DNA of 45,733 nt from positions 1 to 45,733 of the forward strand of contig JANQEQ010000003.1 in the NCBI GenBank assembly GCA_028278245.1, read 5' to 3'. Under the pieces are notes generated by a model. That model did no database searches and was not told where the DNA came from. It saw nothing but the letters and a program-made list of their open reading frames with translations. The position numbers and the translations under genes were made by a program. This stretch comes from Phycisphaerales bacterium. GTDB taxonomy: Bacteria > Planctomycetota > Phycisphaerae > Phycisphaerales > SM1A02. This document shows, piece after piece, positions 40,067 to 45,733 of the stretch. The first letter of the stretch is position 1. Every line of letters begins with the position of its first letter.

Positions 40067-40714
40067 ATGGCTCACACACGATTTCAATCTGCCCTCAATC
40101 GAACCCAGCGCCGAGCGCGAACAAATCACATCCCCCTTTTGCGCAAGGCTTTTTTTGCAAATGCCGGTGAGACAGCAAAGCGATATCACCTTTCCTTTGA
40201 TGATCTTCTATTGCACTTGTGGCAGGCTCGTTGCCACGGCATGCACTTTTCCCTCGGTAAGGTTCACCACATCAGTGATCTGGTACATGCGGTGGCATGT
40301 TCCCACTGTATCGGCCTGGCCTGGCAGGATTTCTCACATCGCTATGAAAGTACGCTGATACGTCATTGCCGCAACTGGATGGACGAACCTGCAGCGATCA
40401 TGTTTGTGCGTCGGCTGATCAGGAACTTATCTCACTCGGGAAGTGACTGCTCCTCTTTACCGTTGCCTCATCCTCAAGCGTACCTCGGCACCCAGCCCCT
40501 GCGACGTTGGCTGAGTGATCGTGTGAGCGGCTATCTCGTACTGCAGCGGGTGTGGGGTGAGGAAAAAACGGTCAATCAACTACGACTTGCCGGCTCATGG
40601 GGGGCAGAAGTCCTCGAGGAGAGCCCACCAAGTGACGATATGACACTTGACAATGCTGTAATTCACCCTAGGCTTCGCTACGCAACAGACGGATTTATTA
40701 GCTCGGCGAGGTAG
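40067..40714 (+). CDS. Unrecognised protein, possibly a divergent sigma-70 region-2-like fragment; stop codon inside tRNA-Phe
   Basis: A 215-residue basic protein with AGAGGGG nine bases before the ATG, so translation is likely. I cannot assign a family with confidence. The order of FDDLLLHLWQARC, then HCIGLAWQDFSHRYESTLIRHC, then YLGTQPLRRWLSDRVSGYLVLQRV is reminiscent of planctomycete ECF sigma factors (region 2 followed by the GrxSLxxWL segment). However, no region-4 helix-turn-helix follows, and the last 50 residues look unstructured. It may be a truncated or repurposed sigma factor or an unrelated protein. Its TAG stop (40712-40714) lies within tRNA-Phe, an overlap of 10 bases, so the tRNA is probably cut from a shared transcript or read from a promoter inside this gene. 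Confidence 0.6.
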   Translation: MAHTRFQSALNRTQRRARTNHIPLLRKAFFANAGETAKRYHLSFDDLLLHLWQARCHGMHFSLGKVHHISDLVHAVACSHCIGLAWQDFSHRYESTLIRHCRNWMDEPAAIMFVRRLIRNLSHSGSDCSSLPLPHPQAYLGTQPLRRWLSDRVSGYLVLQRVWGEEKTVNQLRLAGSWGAEVLEESPPSDDMTLDNAVIHPRLRYATDGFISSAR

Positions 40715-40777
40715 CTCAGTTGGTAGAGCACGGCACTGAAAATGCCGGTGTCCCCGGTTCAAGTCCGGGTCTCGCCA
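40705..40777 (+). tRNA. tRNA-Phe (anticodon GAA)
   Basis: A complete cloverleaf is present. The acceptor stem is GGCGAGG/TCTCGCC (ending in one G-U pair), the D arm GCTC-AGTTGGTA-GAGC, the anticodon stem CGGCA/TGCCG with loop CTGAAAA (anticodon GAA), and the T arm CCCGG-TTCAAGT-CCGGG. The discriminator is A and CCA is not encoded. An intrinsic terminator follows five bases later. The first ten bases are also the end of the upstream coding sequence. Confidence 0.97.
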
Positions 40778-40782
40778 TCACA

Positions 40783-40817
40783 CGACCCGTTCCTCTTCAG
40801 GGACGGGTTGTCTCTTT
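40783..40817 (+). terminator. Intrinsic terminator after tRNA-Phe
   Basis: CGACCCGTTCCT (40783-40794) pairs with AGGGACGGGTTG (40799-40810) with G-U pairs allowed, around a four-base loop, and is followed by TCTCTTT. It should end the transcript carrying tRNA-Phe and perhaps the upstream gene. Confidence 0.85.
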
Positions 40818-40849
40818 CAGACAATTCCCATCGAACTGGGCGTCTCCGA

Positions 40850-41365
40850 TCAATGCTCCCGGGTGCCACTCCCATTTGCCAGGACAAGATAGCGATCCAT
40901 CGAATTCACACTCACTGATTCCGGTGTCAATCCCGGCAGGGGATAATGCCTGCACAATGCCTGACCAAGATTTTCCGGATCGGCAAGCACAAAGAACACC
41001 GGAACACCGATCACGTGTGTGGCAAAACGTAAAGCCCGGGAAAGGTGAAGCTGGGTTGAAGCCATCATCAATTCGGTTTCCGTAAAACGGATCGGAAGCG
41101 CACGAAACTGCCAGGCCTGACGACGGGTCACCAGAGCCAGCGCTTTGGCTTCAAAATGCTCGATGGAAAGATCTACTTCCTGTACGAGTCCGGCGTATTG
41201 CTCAGCCCAGGCGGACTCAATTGTTTGAGGAGAGACTTTGCAGAGCCGTTCGCATATCAACCCAAAAGGCTCACCGGTTTGCTTTTGTTCCTGAAGAATC
41301 CGCTGCACCTGCTGATCATCAAGAACACCGCGTTCTACTAAAATCCGTCCCAGACGTATTGCCAT
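40850..41365 (-). CDS. Stand-alone GspE/PilB N-terminal (MshEN-like) domain protein
   Basis: A 171-residue cytoplasmic protein. The opening LGRILVERGVLDDQQVQRIL, followed by EPFGLICERLCKVSPQTI, is the typical start of the N-terminal domain of type II secretion/type IV pilus ATPases. The second half (FEAKALALVTRRQAWQFRALPIRF) matches the 'l.....a...r..PL' segment, but no ATPase domain follows. In MshE and relatives this domain binds c-di-GMP, so a nucleotide-responsive role is possible but inferred. AAGGAG lies ten bases before the ATG. It could work with the pseudopilin machinery encoded elsewhere. Confidence 0.82.
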   Translation of the reverse strand: MAIRLGRILVERGVLDDQQVQRILQEQKQTGEPFGLICERLCKVSPQTIESAWAEQYAGLVQEVDLSIEHFEAKALALVTRRQAWQFRALPIRFTETELMMASTQLHLSRALRFATHVIGVPVFFVLADPENLGQALCRHYPLPGLTPESVSVNSMDRYLVLANGSGTREH

Positions 41366-41660
41366 TCCTCCCGGTCTCCTTTCGCCTCCTGACCCTGGGG
41401 GTCACCCATGTCATCGACAGATAAAGTTGTGATCACAATGAGGAACGGGAAACCGGCAATTTACGGTGTTGGACAGGGAGCTTTGTGTCATCTACTGAAA
41501 ATACGGTGAGTTTGCACCCCCCTGGGTAAGATCCGCCTCAATCCCACAATCTGCGCAGATGCCTGTCCCAAGAGAGAATTACGGGCTTTTTGCTGGAGTC
41601 TTTGAGCAATCAAAACACCGATTATTCCCATCTCCGGGCACTTGGCGTTACCCTACGCCC
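41366..41660. other. Divergent intergenic region upstream of the RND transporter
   Basis: These 295 bases hold no supported gene. A longer reading frame from 41559 is open, but its first 34 codons look non-coding (no family match, no hydrophobic or repeated pattern). TACCCT at 41649-41654 lies six bases before ATG 41661. Confidence 0.4.
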
Positions 41661-44360
41661 ATGCATGAACGTATCCGCAATGCATTCCTTGGTTTATGGG
41701 GCCGAACTGTCGCCGATAAGCCCCGGCTCACCCTGACGCTCTTTTTGATAGGAGCAATCATCAGTATTGTGGTGACAGTTCTCCATCTGGAGTTCAAGGC
41801 AGATCGTAGCGATCTGGTTGATCCCAACCTGAGCTGGAATAAAGCCTACAGCCGATACAAACAGCTCAACGAGCGTTGGAATGATCTCACAATCTGCCTG
41901 GATGGACCTGCTGTTGACGAACGGGTTGATGCCCTGGCTCAGTCGATATCCCGCCAGCTTTCACAGTTTCCCGATCGTATCATTGCTGCTGATGCAGGTT
42001 TCGATATTGCAGAGACCGGACCCGGATTGTTTGCCGTAGCACCCCGGCCGATATTTGATCAGGTGCTGTCTGATCTGACTCGCGCACATCGACTCACCGC
42101 AGCGGAAAACGCAACCGCAGCTTTGGGTTACGTGCTGGGTGATCTTGCTCAGGAATCAGAGAATCCTGACAAACTTGAAGTACTGGAGCAATTCCTGGAG
42201 CCGTTCCTGACAGCACTCAATGGAGGGAATCCTGATTTCAGTTTCCTGCGCCCGGATGTCGACCGGTGGCACCCGCTGGTGAGTGAAGAAGGATCCGGGC
42301 GGCTCCGATTTATTCAGGTTCAATTGCAACCGGTGTCCGGGATCGATGCGGTAAGCGATCACCTTGCCTGGCTTCGTGACCAGGTTCATCAGATTGTCTC
42401 ATCCAATGGTCTAGCTGATATTGTCCAGTGGGGAGTCACCGGTATACCGGCCATCGAAGCTGACGAGACGAACCAATCCATCCACGATTCAACGCTGGCA
42501 TCAATCATTGCGATGATTGCCATCACAATTCTCATGCTGGTCGTGTTCCGCGGTTTCGTGGTACCCATGCTCGCTGCTGGATCATTACTGATCGGTCTGG
42601 CATTGAGTTTTGGTTGGCTGGTTCTGGTGGTGGGACACCTTCAATTGCTGTCAGTTGTCTTCACGGTCATTCTCATGGGATTGGGAATAGATTTTGCCCT
42701 GCACCTTGTGGCACGACTGGAACTGGTCAAGGATGAGCACGACACCCTGCCTTCAGCAATTGCCCGGGTTTTTCGTGGAATCGGCCCGGGCATGCTTACG
42801 GGCGCAGTGACAACCGCCGCAGCGTTCGGCGTTACAACATTCACGCAATTCAAGGGCATGGCTGAGATGGGCCTGATCGCAGGCGGCGGCATTCTACTCT
42901 GCCTTCTGGCAATGCTCAGTTGCTTTCCGGCAGCCCTGGCCGTAACCGGACGATGGAAAAAAATCATTCGCCATCGACCCGGAGGTGAAACGGCTCACTT
43001 TGCGCATGGTCGACTGGATTTCGTTGACCGACGACCCCGCCGAACACTTACTATGACCCTGATTCCGATCACGTTACTTGCCTGGGCAGGTACTGAAATC
43101 CGTTATGATCCCAATGTGCTCAATCTACAACCGCCGGGTGTTGAATCGGTGGAGTGGGAACATCGAATCGTGGCTGACGATGCGCGCAGTGTCTGGGCAG
43201 CGCTGGTCTGGACCGATGTGGAACATGCTGCACAATACACCGATGAGCTGAGCACACTCCCGATGGTCTCCGGCGTGGGAGCGATGGGTTTACTTTTTCC
43301 GGAAGATAGAGCCGAGCGATCCCTGGAGATTGAAGCGCTTCAAAATGCTCCCAATCCCGTCATCACTGCAGAGTCAAACTTCACAATGCTGCAACAACAA
43401 CTGGCAGCAGTCGGATTAGGTCTTACCGCCCGGTTGGGGAATGAAGATAGTGAAATCAACCGTCGCCTGGAAACTCTTGCTCAAAGAATCTCAGAGGTAG
43501 TTAATTCATCAGCTCAATATTCTGCCGATCAACAAGACAAAATAATGGCGGAGTTAAGCGAATCGTTCGTTACTTCACGACAAGCATTGTCACTCTGGCT
43601 TGATGAAGCACTGTCGCTGCGATCCCTGGGGCCGAACGATCTGCCGACCTTCCTGCGCGATCAGTGGGCACCCGAACCTGGTCGCTGGCTGTTACAGGTT
43701 TTCCCCGCTCCGGATGAACAGGGTCATTCCATACTTCACCCAGATCGTTTGGGACCGTTTGTGCATTCGATTCGGCAAGTCGTGGAAATTTTATCCGGAT
43801 CACCCCAGGCGGTCTTTGGACCACCGGTGCAGATTTATGAGTCCAGCCAACTCATACAGCGGGAATACATCAAAGCGGCGATCTACGCAATCGCTGCCAT
43901 CCTTATATTGCTGCTCATCGACTTCCGTTCACTTCCCGATGCACTGTGCGCGATGTTACCGGTGACAATCGGATTCATCGGGGTATTTGGCATGCTCGGA
44001 TTGACGGGATTCACGCTGAACTTTGCCAACATCATTGTCATGCCGTTGATCTTCGGCATCGGTGTCGATGTCGGTGTTCACATGGTGCATCGTTGGCGGC
44101 AGGAGCCTTATGGCAGACCGGCCGGCCTCAGCGGAGCAACCGGACGGGGTATCACGCTCACAATGCTGACGACTATGATCGGATTTGCCAGCATGTTGCT
44201 CGCTCAACACCGAGGTATTCGGTCGCTGGGATTCGTGATGGTCATCGGATTGGGTGTGACCTTGTGCGCTTGTTACCTGGTACTGCCGGCTGTACTCCGT
44301 CTCCGCGCTGCCGCCCCGACCGAAGCCATGCGATATTCCCCCCCATTACCGGACGATTGA
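41661..44360 (+). CDS. RND/MMPL-superfamily transporter, HpnN-like
   Basis: An 899-residue inner-membrane exporter; ATG 41661 (MHERIRNAFLGLWGR) is chosen because the first membrane helix (LTLTLFLIGAIISIVVTVLHL) follows at the usual distance. The protein is a tandem duplication: one helix, a periplasmic domain of about 300 residues, then five helices, and the same again. Each half has the conserved GxxxD helix (LMGLGIDFALHLVAR; IFGIGVDVGVHMVHRW), whose Asp residues relay protons. Length and pattern resemble HpnN, which moves hopanoids to the outer membrane, but no hopanoid genes are in the window, so the cargo is unknown. There is no ribosome binding site; a -10-like hexamer lies directly upstream. 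Confidence 0.88.
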   Translation: MHERIRNAFLGLWGRTVADKPRLTLTLFLIGAIISIVVTVLHLEFKADRSDLVDPNLSWNKAYSRYKQLNERWNDLTICLDGPAVDERVDALAQSISRQLSQFPDRIIAADAGFDIAETGPGLFAVAPRPIFDQVLSDLTRAHRLTAAENATAALGYVLGDLAQESENPDKLEVLEQFLEPFLTALNGGNPDFSFLRPDVDRWHPLVSEEGSGRLRFIQVQLQPVSGIDAVSDHLAWLRDQVHQIVSSNGLADIVQWGVTGIPAIEADETNQSIHDSTLASIIAMIAITILMLVVFRGFVVPMLAAGSLLIGLALSFGWLVLVVGHLQLLSVVFTVILMGLGIDFALHLVARLELVKDEHDTLPSAIARVFRGIGPGMLTGAVTTAAAFGVTTFTQFKGMAEMGLIAGGGILLCLLAMLSCFPAALAVTGRWKKIIRHRPGGETAHFAHGRLDFVDRRPRRTLTMTLIPITLLAWAGTEIRYDPNVLNLQPPGVESVEWEHRIVADDARSVWAALVWTDVEHAAQYTDELSTLPMVSGVGAMGLLFPEDRAERSLEIEALQNAPNPVITAESNFTMLQQQLAAVGLGLTARLGNEDSEINRRLETLAQRISEVVNSSAQYSADQQDKIMAELSESFVTSRQALSLWLDEALSLRSLGPNDLPTFLRDQWAPEPGRWLLQVFPAPDEQGHSILHPDRLGPFVHSIRQVVEILSGSPQAVFGPPVQIYESSQLIQREYIKAAIYAIAAILILLLIDFRSLPDALCAMLPVTIGFIGVFGMLGLTGFTLNFANIIVMPLIFGIGVDVGVHMVHRWRQEPYGRPAGLSGATGRGITLTMLTTMIGFASMLLAQHRGIRSLGFVMVIGLGVTLCACYLVLPAVLRLRAAAPTEAMRYSPPLPDD

Positions 44361-44425
44361 AACGAATTCACACAATTGCATATCAAGCCGGAGTAGAGCG
44401 CAGCACCGCACCGGGTGACCTTCCC

Positions 44426-44473
44426 AAAAATGAATCCGGGTCTTCGTGATACCAGAAGATCACTCAGACCCGG
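44426..44473 (-). terminator. Intrinsic terminator of the M29 aminopeptidase gene
   Basis: CCGGGTCT (44436-44443) pairs with AGACCCGG (44466-44473), and inside it GTGAT (44446-44450) pairs with ATCAC (44459-44463). On the minus strand the stem is followed by ATTCA and five T. It lies between convergent genes and may also slow transcription from the plus side. Confidence 0.85.
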
Positions 44474-44502
44474 CTGGAAAAGCTAGAGTTATTTCCAACA
44501 AC

Positions 44503-45624
44503 TTACTTCAGTGCATCGGGATTCAGTGAAGCAAGATCATCGGTGACAAACAGGCCGTCCTTGCGCACAAGTTCATCATCGAAATACATTTCACCACCGC
44601 CGAATTCCGGCCGCTGAATCAATACCATATCCCAGTGGATCTCACTGGAGTTACCATTATTTGCATCTTCATACGCCCGTCCGGGAGTCAGGTGAATTGA
44701 GCCGGCAATCTTCTCATCAAACAGAATGTCCTTCATAGCGTGCATGATGTAGGGATTGAAGCCGACGGCAAACTCGCCGACGTACCGCGAACCTTCATCA
44801 GTATCGAAAATGGAATCCAGCTTCTCTGCATTCTGGTCAGACGTTGCTGCGGTGATTTTACCGTTAGTGAATTCAAGGCGGACATTTTCAAAGCTGATGC
44901 CGTTGTAAATCGTGGGTGTGTTGTAATGCATCACGCCGTTGATGGAATCCCTGACAGGTGCGGTGAAGCACTCGCCGTCGGGGATGTTCATCTTGCCACA
45001 GCAGGGAATAACGGGAATATCCTTGATGGAGAAGGTCAGGTCGGTGTCGCTGGGGCCCTTGATGGTGACCATGTCGGTCGCTTCCATGCGTGCTTTGAGC
45101 TTCTGTGCTGCCGCATCCATCTTGGCGTAATCCATCGTGCATACATCGAAATAGAATTTTTCAAACTCTTCCGTGCTCTTCTGAGCCAACTGAGCCATGC
45201 TGGGAGACGGCCAGCGGAGTACACACCATTTCGTGTGCTCGACGCGCTGATCGAAATGCACCGGTTTCATGTAGATCCGCAGATATTGCTTCATCAGATC
45301 ATCATCGATCCCCGACATTTCGCTGATGTTGTCCGAGCCACGCATTCCGATGTAAGCCTGCATGTGCTTCATGCGATGGAGATCGTAATCAGCCCAGGTC
45401 TGCATGTTGTCCTCGGAAGCGCCGGCCACGATGGAGCGTGTAATCCTGTTATTGCGCACAGAAACATAGGGATTCCCACCCGCTTCCCGGCAGGAGCGCA
45501 CCAGCGCAATAACCATCTCCTCCGGAAGATCAAATGCTTCGATCAATAGATTCTCACCGGTCTGAATGTCCGTGGAATAACGAATCAATAGATCAGCCAG
45601 CTTCTTGTACCGTGGGTCTTGCAT
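44503..45624 (-). CDS. M29-family aminopeptidase (AmpS/AmpT type)
   Basis: A 373-residue cytoplasmic metallo-aminopeptidase that removes N-terminal residues from peptides using two metal ions (Co/Zn/Mn). The ligands known for AmpS and AmpT are all visible: E218 (IPDGECFTAP), E284 (YVGEFAVGFN), H311 (SIHLTPGRAY), H330 and D332 (SEIHWDMVLIQ), and Y318 in GRAYED. The length is slightly short of the usual 400-410 residues. GAGGG about ten bases before the ATG is the ribosome binding site, and a well-formed terminator follows the stop. No functional link to the convergent transporter is apparent. Confidence 0.94.
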   Translation of the reverse strand: MQDPRYKKLADLLIRYSTDIQTGENLLIEAFDLPEEMVIALVRSCREAGGNPYVSVRNNRITRSIVAGASEDNMQTWADYDLHRMKHMQAYIGMRGSDNISEMSGIDDDLMKQYLRIYMKPVHFDQRVEHTKWCVLRWPSPSMAQLAQKSTEEFEKFYFDVCTMDYAKMDAAAQKLKARMEATDMVTIKGPSDTDLTFSIKDIPVIPCCGKMNIPDGECFTAPVRDSINGVMHYNTPTIYNGISFENVRLEFTNGKITAATSDQNAEKLDSIFDTDEGSRYVGEFAVGFNPYIMHAMKDILFDEKIAGSIHLTPGRAYEDANNGNSSEIHWDMVLIQRPEFGGGEMYFDDELVRKDGLFVTDDLASLNPDALK

Positions 45625-45733
45625 GACGAAAGTTCCCTCAATCTGAAGTAATACAGGTAAATATCGGTGAGCACTGATGCGGAAAGGAACATCCTGACCA
45701 CAACATCCACCATACGATAGAGCTTCCTCGGAC
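45625..45733. other. Upstream region of the aminopeptidase gene, window end
   Basis: These 109 bases hold the ribosome binding site and probably the promoter of the minus-strand aminopeptidase gene. No other gene reaches the window edge as far as I can see. Confidence 0.4.

Noticed and set aside
41559-41660. Earlier start for the RND transporter
   Set aside because: The extra 34 residues are unlike any transporter N-terminus and would put a long non-hydrophobic tail before helix 1; ATG 41661 fits better.
44740-45549. Open frame of 269 codons on the plus strand
   Set aside because: It lies antisense to the M29 aminopeptidase, which has all its metal ligands; the antisense translation is Ile/His/Asp-rich without motifs.

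Overview
The window looks like chromosome from a planctomycete, most probably of the Phycisphaerae. The basis is a set of lineage-typical features: secreted FG-GAP/VCBS proteins ending in paired 'NIDDIFAxLGxWG(P)C' units (the GC-type dockerin anchor), PEP-CTERM proteins, an ECF-type sigma factor translationally coupled to a large Ser/Thr kinase with TPRs, and a prepilin-type 'GFTLVELLV' protein. This assignment is inference from protein style; no rRNA gene is present. Layout: 1-3028 holds a truncated FG-GAP protein and an M14 carboxypeptidase. 3376-8352 is a ferrous-iron operon (DtxR-type regulator, FeoA, FeoB, Cys-rich FeoB-associated protein, small unknown protein, porin). 8380-12795 holds two divergent-style secreted propeller proteins with dockerin-like tails. 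13169-16709 is the sigma/kinase pair, followed by a structured intergenic stretch, tRNA-Thr and an exported HEAT-repeat protein with a degenerate receiver. 19856-23060 holds two cobalamin riboswitches, the first driving a secreted jelly-roll-like protein plus a coupled pseudopilin, the second a PEP-CTERM protein. 23315-27020 has a phosphodiesterase-TPR-sulfotransferase fusion and another PEP-CTERM protein. 27315-33808 is mostly housekeeping on the minus strand (mutL, nadE, a pore-less voltage-sensor protein, an HTH-receiver regulator, threonine aldolase). 33889-35351 contains palindromic and MITE-like repeats around a YCII protein and a YcxB-like protein. 35489-45624 has a CBS protein, GTP-dependent PEP carboxykinase, a zinc-ribbon membrane protein divergent from a nitrilase-family enzyme, a sigma-like fragment whose stop codon lies inside tRNA-Phe, a stand-alone GspE N-terminal domain, an HpnN/MMPL-type RND transporter and an M29 aminopeptidase. 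How the genes work together: the Feo operon is a self-contained iron(II) import unit with its own regulator and a candidate outer-membrane pore. The two B12 riboswitches place three exported proteins, none of them a known B12 enzyme or transporter, under cobalamin control; this is the best candidate in the window for an undescribed system (surface capture of B12). Both riboswitches end in hairpins with the same seven-base loop just before the ribosome binding site, which fits translational control by a kissing loop. A second window-wide pattern is that start codons without a Shine-Dalgarno sequence nearly always have a -10-like hexamer 5-9 nt upstream, suggesting leaderless mRNAs.
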